From NCBI GenBank assembly GCA_023139105.1, contig JAGLOF010000073.1:1-64000 (forward strand): a stretch of DNA of 64,000 nt. The letters are read 5' to 3'. The first letter of the stretch is position 1. Every line of letters begins with the position of its first letter. A program made the translations under genes and the position numbers. Shown here one piece after another: positions 9,640 to 18,595 of this stretch. Source of the DNA: a bacterium (GTDB lineage Bacteria > Zhuqueibacterota > QNDG01 > JAGLOF01). The notes under the pieces are model-generated. The model saw only the letters and a list, made by a program, of their open reading frames with translations, was not told the DNA's origin and searched no databases.

Positions 9640-12600
9640 TTAAAACTTATACCGCAGACCAACGGTGATGGCCCTGGGGTTAAGATAGGTTAACCAACCC
9701 CGGTTCGGCATGTTGATATAGTCTTTGCCATCGCCTTTGACTGCACCCAGCTTATCATTTCCGCCGGTTACATTTGAACCTTCAGAATATTTGGGATCAT
9801 CATAGATAGGCAGATGAAGCGACATATAATAGTCTTCTCTATCACCTGCATTGGCAAAGGCATAGCGATTCATCTGCTTGATATTGAACAGATTGTTAAC
9901 CATACCGTAGAATTCAATTGTCTGACCCATGACTGCAAAGTCTTTAGAGAACTTGGCATCAAACATATAGTAATCTACCCATTCAACATTGTTGTGATAT
10001 TCTGGCAGACCACGTTTGTTTCTGTCAGGATGCCAGCTGTCCTGAGCACCGTCACGCCAGCTGAATAGCATGGAAATATGCCAGCCGCCTAATAATTGTC
10101 CATACTCTTCAGGAATATGGAGTGTGACATTGGCACGAATTACCGGACGCGTATCAGACTGAGTACCTTCAATCTCATACTTTCCTGTTTTCTGCTGTTC
10201 ACGAATATCTTCATAATATGCACTGCGGCCTATATAACCCCAACTCTGAATACGGTAGTCATAGTTAACAAAACCTGTAAACCAGCGTCCGTATCTCTTT
10301 CTCAGTTGAATCTCAAAGCCGCGTACATCTTCATAATTATTATTTGCCAAGGTCGAGTAAGCATTCCATCCGGCAATACCTGTATAACTGACGCTGCCTA
10401 TCTGGTTGGTATTATCCTTGTAATAACCTGAGACATGAATGAGATACTCTCCGAAGAGGTCATATTCAAAGCCTAATTCATAGGCGATTGTTTTTTGCAT
10501 CTCAAGATTGGGATTACCCAGATAATTTAACGGATAGACCGGAGTAGAGAGGCCGATTCCAAAGAGCTGCCTCGTTCCTGCCAAAGAATAGAAGTGGCCA
10601 TAGTTGAAATAGAGTTTGGCCTGCTCTGAAATGGGATGAGAGATACCGAAACGCGGACTTAAGTATAGACGTGTCTTGGCCGCTTTCTGTGGTGCCTCAT
10701 CCAGACGATATTTATTGTTCTTCGTAAAAAACTCCGAATATGTCTCTGTGAACCAATCTGTATTCGGATTGAAATAATCCAATCGCAAACCAACTCTGGC
10801 TACCATGCCTTCATATTCAATCTTGTCCTGAACATAGGCTGCACCACGGATCGCTTTGGAGTTCCATGAATCAAAGAAACCTACTGTGGGCGTATAGAGC
10901 TCTTCAGAACCCACACGGGTTTTATTGTCATCATAGTTGTATTCCACACCAAATTTTACCTGATTGTACTTGTCAATCTGGCTGGTCATATCAAATTTGA
11001 AGTTGTATGTACGTGATTCGGAATAGTCACGCTGGCTGGCCTGAATACCACCAAGATTGTTTTCACCGTCAATAGTGGCCAGATTTTCTGTAACCAGCCC
11101 ATAAGGTGCTTCATTGACAAAAATTTGAGAATCAACACCCTTGAGGTTATACTCTACATCACTACGCATATCATACCAGCTTGTATCGGATTTGTTCTCA
11201 AGATGAGAAGTAGTAAAGCGCAATGTATAAAATGTACTGGGATTCAACGCATGTGTAAAAGTGCCACCGATTACCTGACGTTTTACATCAAATGGTGCCA
11301 ATGCATTGGGCAGATAAAGCGATCCCGCAGAACGGTCACCCTCTCCGCCAGTCAATGAACTATAGAGAATGGCATTACCACTTCTCATATAATTATTGCC
11401 CGTACCACCTGAAACTGTTCTTGACATGGTATTTGTTTCACCAAATAAACCGTTGATCTCCAGCTCCATCTCAGGTGTTATATAATAGTTCAGTTTGATC
11501 TGAGCATTATAATCCTGATAATAGTCACGGTATGTTGGCAGAGCAAATGATTCACGGTTCAGGCGGAATGATGAGAAAAACGTCACTTTTTTACCCAAAC
11601 CTGGAACCGGACCACCAAATCCTGCGTCAATAAGCATATCAGCCTTATCACCGTAAGTAAATTCACGGGGACCTTTACCCTGGTAATTATCAGGCGTCAA
11701 CTTATTGGCACCGGGAAGACGACGTTCCCAGATAAAGACATTACGCCAGTCTTCCGCCGTACCATATCCTTTGTCAGCCGCAAACTGATTCCATCCCTGA
11801 AAGGCAATGACATCTTTACGCTCATCTTCAGCGAGTACAGCTTCAGTCCCCAGCCAGCACAGATCATTGGTCTCATCCATATACGGGCGGAGGTAGTAAT
11901 TCATAGGATCATTGATGGGATTGCCGTGGTGCTTGTAACGAGCCGGCGTGTGCTGAAAATCAAGTGAGCCGTGATACTTATTACGGTCACCTTTCTTGGT
12001 AATCACAGAGATGATACCGGAACGAACATTACCATACTCAGCGTCAAAGCCACCCTTCATGATATTAATTTCAGCAACAGAAGAGAGGTTTGGAGAAGCA
12101 ATCGCCTGATTTGTCCGGTTATCAACCATCATAAGTCCATCCATCATGAACTGAGTCTCAGATTGACCGCCGCCGCGGATGGACCAGCCATCCACACCTG
12201 CCTGCATGTTCACAAAATCTGCAATATCACGAACCTGAGGCATGGATTCAAGTTCTTCAGAGCGTATAGAGACGATACTGGATGACAGATCCATGGCCAC
12301 AACTTCTTTCTCAGCCACTATAGTCACTCCCTCGCCTTCCACAAAACCCTGCTTTAATGAAAAATTTACTCTAATCGTGCGATCCGCCGATACAATCACT
12401 TCAGCTTGTCGCAATACATCATAACCCATCATGCGGGCAATTACGGTGTAACGTCCAATTGGAACGTTGATAATTACATAATCACCCTGCATGTCTGTGG
12501 CTGCTCCCAAAGAAGTCCCTTCAATAAGGACATTGACACCAACCAATGGCACACCTGTCTCCGCATCTACAACCCGGCCTGCTATTTTACCTTTTGTACT

Positions 12601-12663
12601 GGCCAGGAGCAGAGAGGCGAAGAAAAGTTGCATTAAAAAAAGCGTTAGTAAACCTTTTTTCAT
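9640..12663 (-). CDS. TonB-dependent receptor with CarboxypepD_reg N-domain
   Basis: A 1007-residue outer-membrane receptor. Signal peptide 1-21 is followed by a carboxypeptidase-regulatory-like domain (about 25-105: GKIAGRVVDAETGVPLVG, MQGDYVIINVPIG). The plug domain (about 110-225) carries SIRGGGQSETQFMMDG and GGFDAEYGNVRSG. The 22-strand barrel ends in an aromatic strand (AITVGLRYKF). It heads a three-gene operon with the secreted protein and PorV-like barrel. Cargo is not evident; a glycan fragment is suggested by neighbouring glycosidases. GGAGGGTCGAA precedes the ATG. Confidence 0.93.
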   Translation of the reverse strand: MKKGLLTLFLMQLFFASLLLASTKGKIAGRVVDAETGVPLVGVNVLIEGTSLGAATDMQGDYVIINVPIGRYTVIARMMGYDVLRQAEVIVSADRTIRVNFSLKQGFVEGEGVTIVAEKEVVAMDLSSSIVSIRSEELESMPQVRDIADFVNMQAGVDGWSIRGGGQSETQFMMDGLMMVDNRTNQAIASPNLSSVAEINIMKGGFDAEYGNVRSGIISVITKKGDRNKYHGSLDFQHTPARYKHHGNPINDPMNYYLRPYMDETNDLCWLGTEAVLAEDERKDVIAFQGWNQFAADKGYGTAEDWRNVFIWERRLPGANKLTPDNYQGKGPREFTYGDKADMLIDAGFGGPVPGLGKKVTFFSSFRLNRESFALPTYRDYYQDYNAQIKLNYYITPEMELEINGLFGETNTMSRTVSGGTGNNYMRSGNAILYSSLTGGEGDRSAGSLYLPNALAPFDVKRQVIGGTFTHALNPSTFYTLRFTTSHLENKSDTSWYDMRSDVEYNLKGVDSQIFVNEAPYGLVTENLATIDGENNLGGIQASQRDYSESRTYNFKFDMTSQIDKYNQVKFGVEYNYDDNKTRVGSEELYTPTVGFFDSWNSKAIRGAAYVQDKIEYEGMVARVGLRLDYFNPNTDWFTETYSEFFTKNNKYRLDEAPQKAAKTRLYLSPRFGISHPISEQAKLYFNYGHFYSLAGTRQLFGIGLSTPVYPLNYLGNPNLEMQKTIAYELGFEYDLFGEYLIHVSGYYKDNTNQIGSVSYTGIAGWNAYSTLANNNYEDVRGFEIQLRKRYGRWFTGFVNYDYRIQSWGYIGRSAYYEDIREQQKTGKYEIEGTQSDTRPVIRANVTLHIPEEYGQLLGGWHISMLFSWRDGAQDSWHPDRNKRGLPEYHNNVEWVDYYMFDAKFSKDFAVMGQTIEFYGMVNNLFNIKQMNRYAFANAGDREDYYMSLHLPIYDDPKYSEGSNVTGGNDKLGAVKGDGKDYINMPNRGWLTYLNPRAITVGLRYKF

Positions 12664-13021
12664 TTCGACCCTCCGATTGTTAGAATTTATAATTCCCGGA
12701 TATATCGTATTAATTTCTGTCGATTGGCACCTCCTTATTTTATCCCCTCAATACATGAACAAATTGACGCCCGTAGAACAATACTCTGATTTTCATCTTT
12801 CTCAGAAATATCATCTGAAGGCCATCTACTCAATTTTATAAGAATTAATTTGGAGTACACGAGAGTATAAAAAATAAAACTAAAAATAACAAGTTATTTT
12901 TTAGAATTTTTATTAATTATGGGAAAAACTTCATATTTTTTAAATTCACATTGCTTTTTATCGGGAGCTTTTTCTTAATAAGGCGTGGATACACAATAAT
13001 ATAGTTTATTAATTACAAATC

Positions 13022-13056
13022 AAAAAAGGCTATCTTTAAACGATAGCCCTTTTTTT
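13022..13056 (-). terminator. rho-independent terminator
   Basis: aaaaaaggctatc (13023-13035) pairs with gatagccctttttt-like sequence across a tttaaac loop, with A and T runs on either side. It lies downstream of the DUF2271-like gene (minus strand) and could act on both strands. Confidence 0.75.
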
Positions 13057-13087
13057 ATAATTCTATATTACATGTACTTTTTTGCTG

Positions 13088-13192
13088 TGTTGCTCTTTAC
13101 TCTTTACTCTTTACTTTTTACTTTTTACTTTTTTTATTTGTTATTTGCTATTTGGAGCTTGGCACTTGTCCCTTGTCCCTTGTCCCTTCCTC
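13088..13192. repeat. low-complexity CTTTACT / TTTG / TTGTCCC walk
   Basis: Slipped short words: 'ctctttactctttactcttt', then 'ctttttactttttac', 'tttgttatttgctatttgg', then 'cttgtcccttgtcccttg'. It abuts the stop of the DUF2271-like gene. Same style as 4878-5012 and 36205-36292. Confidence 0.7.
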
Positions 13193-13198
13193 TTCCCA

Positions 13199-13897
13199 CT
13201 ACCGCAGCCCCTCACATCTCGCCTCTACATTAGATAGAATTTCCCGTGCAGTTGTAATTCCTTCAAGATCCGGTAACAATTCATCTACCGGTGCCCATTG
13301 ATCAGAACGACCTATGAGCTTTGCTACAGCCTTACGGCCCGGCAGTGCCGTTATCTTTCCCATATAAATAATTGACGGCTGGCCATTTACTTCAGGATCA
13401 GGCAGCCCTGTCTCATCACGCTGAGGAAATGCCGCATTGAAATCGGCAGAGAGATTGACTTCTATAAAAAAGTCCCAGACCTCTCCGGCCTTCATCTCAA
13501 GATCCACGGAGAAAGGCCCGCCTGTAGGCGTTGCGCCTGTGACAGCATCAACAAAACGCTTCAGTAGTCCGCGTGCCTTATATTCACTTTTCTCCTGACG
13601 ATGCCGGCTCTCCCAATATGGCAGCGCCACCGGGCACTCCACCTTTCCCTTCCACCAGCGTCGTCCTGCACGGCGTGCAACCCATACAGTACGCATGACC
13701 CTGCCTTCGGATTGTTCAAGCCACACTGCTATCTGAGGAGGCTCGCCAAAGACCGTATCCAGGTAGATATCTTTATTTATATTCATGGAGAAGACCAGTC
13801 TCACCTTCTCCGCCCTTTGTCCGTATGAGAGACCGGATAATACAAGAAAGAGTAAGCTAAAAACTAATGCCGCCACTCTGATTTTAAATCTTCTCAT
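13199..13897 (-). CDS. exported DUF2271-like protein with DAVTGATPT motif
   Basis: A 232-residue exported protein. I take the ATG at 13897 because it is followed directly by a signal peptide (RRFKIRVAALVFSLLF...SYG), sits near AGAAAGATAG, and lies 2 bases past the upstream stop; an earlier ATG at 13939 would overlap that gene by 40 bases. The core PPQIAVWLEQSEGRVMRT resembles DUF2271 periplasmic proteins. Residues 117-125 read DAVTGATPT, which also fits the covalent-flavin (ApbE target) consensus. It may be a DUF2271 family motif with no flavin. Function is unknown. It is tightly coupled to the GH109-like gene. Confidence 0.6.
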   Translation of the reverse strand: MRRFKIRVAALVFSLLFLVLSGLSYGQRAEKVRLVFSMNINKDIYLDTVFGEPPQIAVWLEQSEGRVMRTVWVARRAGRRWWKGKVECPVALPYWESRHRQEKSEYKARGLLKRFVDAVTGATPTGGPFSVDLEMKAGEVWDFFIEVNLSADFNAAFPQRDETGLPDPEVNGQPSIIYMGKITALPGRKAVAKLIGRSDQWAPVDELLPDLEGITTAREILSNVEARCEGLR

Positions 13898-13899
13898 TT

Positions 13900-15270
13900 C
13901 TATCTTTCTATAATTCCCAAAGGTGCACGATTCTTCCACATTCCTCTTGTAAAATCAGGAAAGTCAATTGAACGACTTCTATTGGCCACACTCTCCTCGG
14001 TCAATGCCGAAACTACGCTCCAGGCCGCTGCATCATATACATCCATGTCCATGGGTTCACCCTTGAGTAAGCTCTGCACAAGACGATAATCTTCAAGATA
14101 ATCCATGCCGCCGTGTCCGGCACCGCGGGCCTTTTCGCCTATATTCTTCCACAGAGGATGGTCATATTCTTCCAGGTATGATTTACCCTCATCCCAGCGG
14201 TGCGGCTTGCTTCTACCTGCCACATGAATACGGCTCGGGTATCCCTGATGCAGCCCATTAGTCCCCTGCAAAATATGAATACGGGAATATGGACGGGGCA
14301 GATTAACATCATGGACAAGATAAATAGTTTTGCCAAGCTTGGTTTTAATCATTGTTATATTAATGTCACCAAGTGCATACTTGACCTTTGCATATTCATG
14401 GTCAGCACCCAGCTTCTCTTTGGCAAATGCATTGAGACCGCGTGTTGGCCCGCTCATTGAGACCAGATAATCAAACTGATCACCACGGTTCACATCCATG
14501 GCCTGAGCCACCGGCCCGAGACCGTGGGTTGGGTAGAGGTTGCCATTTCGATTTATCGAGTGCTTAATACGCCAGTCACCCTCATACAGGCCGCCTACTT
14601 TGTAATTACGAAGATCATGCATGTAACCGCATTCACCGTGAAGCACTTCACCGAACACGCCCTTGCGGATCATATTGAAGACCATCATCTCAATACGGTC
14701 ATAACAGCAGTTTTCCATCATGACGCAATGCTTATTATACTTTTCAGCAGTCTCTACCAGCTCCCAACTTTCATCCAAAGTCACCGAGGCAGGCACCTCT
14801 GTGGCAGCATGCTTGCCGTTCTTCATGGCCGACACGCAAATAGGCACATGCCACTTCCAGGGTGTGGCCGTGAAGACCAGATCCAGATCTTCTTCGGCGC
14901 ACATACGCTCAAAGTCCTGCTCGCCACGGGTGTAGGCCGTGGGTTTCGGCTGCCCGGCATCAGTGACCCATTTTTGCATACGTTCTACTTTTTCCGGAAT
15001 TATATCACAGATAGCCTTGACTTCCACATTATCAATATTGATGAAGTTACGAACATGTCCGGCACCCTGCATACCAACTCCCACAAACCCGACACGCACC
15101 TTATCCATTGGCTCATTAGTCATTATGCGAGCCTGACCCGGTAGAGTCCTCTTTGAGCTGCAACCGAACAGAGCAGTACCAGCTGCTACCGCCCCAAGCC
15201 CTGCTGCTCCAAGTTGAATAAAATCTCTGCGGTTGAACGCACCTGATTTTTTCTGCTCGTGCTCTGACAT
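13900..15270 (-). CDS. Gfo/Idh/MocA oxidoreductase, GH109 (alpha-N-acetylgalactosaminidase) type
   Basis: A 456-residue exported NAD-dependent enzyme. It has a twin-arginine signal (NRRDFIQLG, Arg14-15) ending in a lipobox-like LFGC (Cys37). The Rossmann motif GFVGVGMQGAGH is at 61-72. It keeps blocks I associate with GH109: ATPWKWHVP, ENCCYDRIEM, NGNLYPTHGLGPVA and PRPYSR. GH109 enzymes remove terminal alpha-GalNAc by a redox-assisted, NAD-retaining mechanism. It is first in a two-gene operon with the DUF2271-like gene (2-base gap). Some members of this subfamily act on other glycosides, so the substrate is moderately sure. AAAGGAGACGATCGT precedes the ATG. Confidence 0.82.
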   Translation of the reverse strand: MSEHEQKKSGAFNRRDFIQLGAAGLGAVAAGTALFGCSSKRTLPGQARIMTNEPMDKVRVGFVGVGMQGAGHVRNFINIDNVEVKAICDIIPEKVERMQKWVTDAGQPKPTAYTRGEQDFERMCAEEDLDLVFTATPWKWHVPICVSAMKNGKHAATEVPASVTLDESWELVETAEKYNKHCVMMENCCYDRIEMMVFNMIRKGVFGEVLHGECGYMHDLRNYKVGGLYEGDWRIKHSINRNGNLYPTHGLGPVAQAMDVNRGDQFDYLVSMSGPTRGLNAFAKEKLGADHEYAKVKYALGDINITMIKTKLGKTIYLVHDVNLPRPYSRIHILQGTNGLHQGYPSRIHVAGRSKPHRWDEGKSYLEEYDHPLWKNIGEKARGAGHGGMDYLEDYRLVQSLLKGEPMDMDVYDAAAWSVVSALTEESVANRSRSIDFPDFTRGMWKNRAPLGIIER

Positions 15271-15411
15271 ACGATCGTCTCCTTTATCATGAAATCAAAA
15301 TTGATTTTCAGCTCGATTTTCTTATAATAGAAATTATTATGTCGAATGTCAAGGAGATAAATAAAAAATTTTAAAAACTATGTAAGTCTTAGATGCTTTC
15401 TTCCTACATGC

Positions 15412-15447
15412 CAAAAAAAAGCCGGCCTCCTGATGAGACCGGCTTTC
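15412..15447 (-). terminator. rho-independent terminator
   Basis: aagccggcctc and gagaccggctt arms around a ctgat-type loop, with a T-run on the minus strand. It lies 20 bases past the barrel gene stop at 15467. Confidence 0.8.
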
Positions 15448-15466
15448 AAAAAATATTTATTTACGG

Positions 15467-16039
15467 CTAATTCAATCCAATCATTACATTAACAGTAAAA
15501 TATTTAGTAGACTCATTTTCTGTAAAAATCATGTTATAAATAGGAATAATCAAAATTTTACCAAAAGCAAAACCCGCACCCAATGAAATCCCCGCCTTGC
15601 TCTCGGTTGTATCATCAGATTCATCAAATGTCTCTCCCAAATAAGTAGCGGAGAAACTCATCTTGGTCTTAAACATATAGATACCGCCACCAGCCTGAAT
15701 AAACATGTTTGGTGAGAGGAAATAACGCAACATGGGTAATATCTCAATAATTGAGGCACTGGCATCAACTTCATATTCAACCCCTGGGAGATCTTCCATT
15801 TCACCCAATAGCCCATCAGTATCCAGCCCGAAATAATTATATGCTCCCATCACACCGACATACATATTATCACTTATAGGTTTAAATGCTGCCAGGCGAC
15901 CATTGAAGCCCATATTAAAATGTTCACTACCATCACCCATCAACTTTGAAATACCACCACCCACGCTGAATCCTACCTGCGCAGAAGCCATGCCAGCCAT
16001 CAGCAAGACGGCCATCAAGATCATAGTAATTTTTTTCAT
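15467..16039 (-). CDS. outer-membrane beta-barrel protein (OmpA/OmpW-like size)
   Basis: A 190-residue exported barrel-like protein. The ATG at 16039 is chosen because GGAGGAT lies 5-6 bases upstream and a signal peptide (KKITMILMAVLLMAGMASAQ) follows; the longer reading frame adds 27 unlikely residues. Alternating hydrophobic strands and glycine-rich turns (GFSVGGGISK, FIQAGGGIYMF, AGISLGAGFAFGK) end in FTVNVMIGLN, which is typical of small outer-membrane barrels. Monocistronic. Specific function is not recognisable. Confidence 0.7.
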   Translation of the reverse strand: MKKITMILMAVLLMAGMASAQVGFSVGGGISKLMGDGSEHFNMGFNGRLAAFKPISDNMYVGVMGAYNYFGLDTDGLLGEMEDLPGVEYEVDASASIIEILPMLRYFLSPNMFIQAGGGIYMFKTKMSFSATYLGETFDESDDTTESKAGISLGAGFAFGKILIIPIYNMIFTENESTKYFTVNVMIGLN

Positions 16040-16321
16040 TGTGTATCCTCCTTCTAGTTGCCTTCTACTAATGTTTTGCCCCCATGACAAAACATCCCCA
16101 ACCTGCATTGAATACGTCATCCAATGCTAAACTTTCTTCCTTTTTACCTTGCTTATTTTATCAATATAAAAATGTAAATCAAAAAATACTACTTGAAAAT
16201 GCAAAATCCTGTTACAAAGTCTTTTTCTCTTTAGTTCGTTTTGTTAGTCTTGTTCGCTGCTAATCTTTATATCTTGCTCTGCCCCTGAGAAATTTAAGGA
16301 AAAACACATCCAACACCCAAA

Positions 16322-16651
16322 CTATTTGGAAGGCAGTGTCACCACAAACTGATGGGCGAGACCAATCCAATTTTCCAATTCTTCGCGACCAGTAAAAGCT
16401 GCTTCCTCCACCATCACCCAGCCCTTCATAGGCCGTCCTGTAATGTCAAAGGGCCGCACACCCGGTTTCTCAAGGGCTTCCATGCCTTTCTCAGCGCCAA
16501 GCCGAAGGATCATAAATTCCTTGTACACGCCACAGAGCATATTGCCATCATGCAGGTAGCAGACGCCGCCGAACATCTTTTTCTGGTCGATGGGACCTGT
16601 GGCGGCCAGCACCTCATTTATACGTTGGGCGATACTCTCATTGTATGGCAT
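16322..16651 (-). CDS. TfoX/Sxy N-terminal domain protein
   Basis: A 109-residue cytoplasmic protein with the TfoX N-domain pattern: an N-terminal helix (ESIAQRINEVL), then KKMFGGVCYLHDGNMLCGV and the later GWVMVEEAAF. Stand-alone TfoX_N proteins are common and mostly uncharacterised; a role in competence control is known only for some. The ATG at 16651 is preferred: GGAG lies about 6 bases upstream and it avoids overlap with the propeller gene ending at 16662. It is probably co-transcribed with that gene. Confidence 0.75.
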   Translation of the reverse strand: MPYNESIAQRINEVLAATGPIDQKKMFGGVCYLHDGNMLCGVYKEFMILRLGAEKGMEALEKPGVRPFDITGRPMKGWVMVEEAAFTGREELENWIGLAHQFVVTLPSK

Positions 16652-16661
16652 GTTCGCTCCA

Positions 16662-17984
16662 CTATTTAGCAATGCAGTATATTGACTTCCGTCCGCGAAG
16701 CAGCAGTCTATCTCCTACAACAACGGGTGAAGCGTCAAAACCATCATCCAACGTGTTGGTGGCTAAAATTTTAAACAACGATCCCCCATCCAGCACATGA
16801 GCCACACCTTCGCGACCGAATGTGTAAATCCGTTCTGCCACACCTACTGGTGAAGCATAGGCCGTTTTCTGACCTTCAAGCTTCTCCGGCCCCCAGATAA
16901 CGCTGCCGTCTTCTGCATTGAGGCAGGTCATCACACCGTTATTTCGTTTATAAAAGTAGAGTCTTTGCTGATAAAGCAGACCCGAAGGCGTATAAGGTGT
17001 ATCCTCATTATAAATCCAGGCAATATGATCCGTCCCGTCCAACTGCCCCCTAGCTCCCGAGAGGCGGATGGCCGTCATGGCTTCGCCGCGAAAACCACTC
17101 ATGAAATAGGCCACGCCCTGACCTACCAGGGGCACGGGGATGACATTGACCGTCATGCCTGTGGCCTCCCAGACCACGTTGCCGGTCTCCAGGTCATAAC
17201 CGCGCATGGCACCTGTAGCGTTGACCAGAATCTGAGGTCTACCATCCACCTCAACAACAACCGGCGTGGACCAGGAAGTACGCTCATCTCTATCTTTGCG
17301 CCAGAGTTCATCTCCTGACGTTTTATTTATTACGACAAGAAAGGAGTCACCTTCATGATCCCACTGGACGATGAGTTTATCCTCATGCAGTGCCGGACTG
17401 CTGCCCTCGCCGAAGGTGGCACGGATCTTCATGTCACCCAGGTCTTTCTGCCAGATGACCTTGCCGTCAAAATCCAGGCAGTAAAGGCCGAATGAACCGA
17501 AAAAGGCGTAGACATGCTCTCCATCGGTCACAGGTGAAGGACTAGCCCAGGTGCCATCGCCGTGCGTACCCTCATGGGGCAGTTGCGAATGCACCTTGGT
17601 CTGCCAGAGAATGTTGCCCGAGTCAAGATTGAGACAAAGCACAGTGAAATGGAGGACACGGTCCGGCTTTTTCCCCCGCATCCAATGCCGGCGGCCACCC
17701 TCTTCCCCGGCCGAAGTATCCGCTTTCTCCACGATGATGATATCGTCGGGCACGGCCGTCAGTACAAAGACCTTATCCCCCCAAACAACGGGCGTAGCAT
17801 GCCCCGCCCCCGGAATGGCCGTCTTCCAGGCGATATTTTCAGTCTCCGACCATGTCAGCGGCAGGTTGGCCGATGCCGCTTCTCCTGTCATAAGCGGTCC
17901 CCGCCACTGTGGCCAATGGTTCTGTGCCGATAGAAGAGCAACTGCACTCAACGTTAAGATTAATCCTATCCATCTATGTTTCAT
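16662..17984 (-). CDS. exported PQQ-like beta-propeller protein
   Basis: A 440-residue protein with a signal peptide (IGLILTLSAVALLSAQ) and a propeller of PQQ-type repeats, with blades such as VVWGDKVFVLTAV, DGEHVYAFFGSFGLYCLDFDGKVIWQK and LYFYKRNNGVMTCLNAEDGSVIWG. N-terminal WPQWRGP is typical of FCB/planctomycete relatives. There is no sign of a dehydrogenase active site, so it is more likely a binding or scaffold propeller than a quinoprotein enzyme. AGGAGGAAGAG precedes the ATG. It lies 9 bases after the 17994-18380 gene. Confidence 0.8.
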   Translation of the reverse strand: MKHRWIGLILTLSAVALLSAQNHWPQWRGPLMTGEAASANLPLTWSETENIAWKTAIPGAGHATPVVWGDKVFVLTAVPDDIIIVEKADTSAGEEGGRRHWMRGKKPDRVLHFTVLCLNLDSGNILWQTKVHSQLPHEGTHGDGTWASPSPVTDGEHVYAFFGSFGLYCLDFDGKVIWQKDLGDMKIRATFGEGSSPALHEDKLIVQWDHEGDSFLVVINKTSGDELWRKDRDERTSWSTPVVVEVDGRPQILVNATGAMRGYDLETGNVVWEATGMTVNVIPVPLVGQGVAYFMSGFRGEAMTAIRLSGARGQLDGTDHIAWIYNEDTPYTPSGLLYQQRLYFYKRNNGVMTCLNAEDGSVIWGPEKLEGQKTAYASPVGVAERIYTFGREGVAHVLDGGSLFKILATNTLDDGFDASPVVVGDRLLLRGRKSIYCIAK

Positions 17985-17993
17985 CTCTTCCTC

Positions 17994-18380
17994 CTACATC
18001 TCAACATGGCCGTAAAAATGGCCTTTCAACATCTCTGTGTTGGGCAGTTCGCCGATATGCCGCTCTCCCGACAGATAATCAGCGATCATGCCGAACAGCT
18101 CTCTTAACGCCGCTAAATCTTTATGATCACAATGCAGTGAAAAGCTATACCGCCGTTCCCGACCCTCCATAGCCACCACGCGGTACATACCGGTGATGTC
18201 GCGGTCCAATCTCAACTCATACTCATGAAACTCAAATTCATGAATCAAAATACCCAGACCCGAATCATTTTCAGCCTCTGCAATCTTGATTGCCGCTATC
18301 TGCATATCCAGATCAACAGCCGGCCAGTCTACCGGTTCAGCCTCAGCCTTGCCGAACAACCTTTTGAACCACTTTGCCAT
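17994..18380 (-). CDS. hypothetical cytoplasmic protein, 128 aa
   Basis: Not recognised. It starts with a basic, lysine-rich helix (MAKWFKRLFGK), then an acidic body with the pattern LIHEFEFHEYELRLDRDITGMYRVV, suggesting a small alpha/beta protein. No signal peptide or membrane segment. GAGGTGAATT before the ATG and an operon-like position ahead of the propeller gene support it as real. Confidence 0.6.
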   Translation of the reverse strand: MAKWFKRLFGKAEAEPVDWPAVDLDMQIAAIKIAEAENDSGLGILIHEFEFHEYELRLDRDITGMYRVVAMEGRERRYSFSLHCDHKDLAALRELFGMIADYLSGERHIGELPNTEMLKGHFYGHVEM

Positions 18381-18414
18381 AATTCACCTCAAATAATTAG
18401 GTGCTTAATTTTCT

Positions 18415-18480
18415 TTTATTTCAATCGCTTGATTTTTTTAATCCGTGTCTATCTGTGTAAATCAGTGGCCAATTAGCTCT
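18415..18480. repeat. phrase-like intergenic repeat
   Basis: Contains 'aatccgtgtctatctgtgta' and 'aaatcagtggcc', another version of the short phrases seen at 1-444 and 40240-40370. Lies in the 215-base gap upstream of the 18380 gene. Confidence 0.55.
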
Positions 18481-18553
18481 TAATTTATTTCGTGCGCACA
18501 CAAAACGACATAGACCCTGAAACAATCAGTAACTGCCACTGTTTTAATACAAA

Positions 18554-18581
18554 AGGCGGACCAATTCATGCGGTCCGCCCT
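18554..18581 (-). terminator. probable terminator of S9 peptidase gene
   Basis: ggcggacc and ggtccgcc arms (8 bp) around aattcatgc, with an A/T-rich flank, 15 bases past the peptidase stop. Confidence 0.65.
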
Positions 18582-18595
18582 TAAATTTAATACGA

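Larger units (their letters stand above)
12664..13198. other. 535-base intergenic region
   Basis: AT-rich and gene-free. The part next to 12663 must hold the promoter of the TonB receptor operon, but I cannot point to a convincing box. The far end holds a terminator (13022-13056) and a low-complexity run (13088-13192). Confidence 0.6.

Noticed and set aside
14524-15144. 206-codon plus-strand frame opposite the GH109-like gene
   Set aside because: Shadow of a strongly conserved gene; composition is not protein-like.
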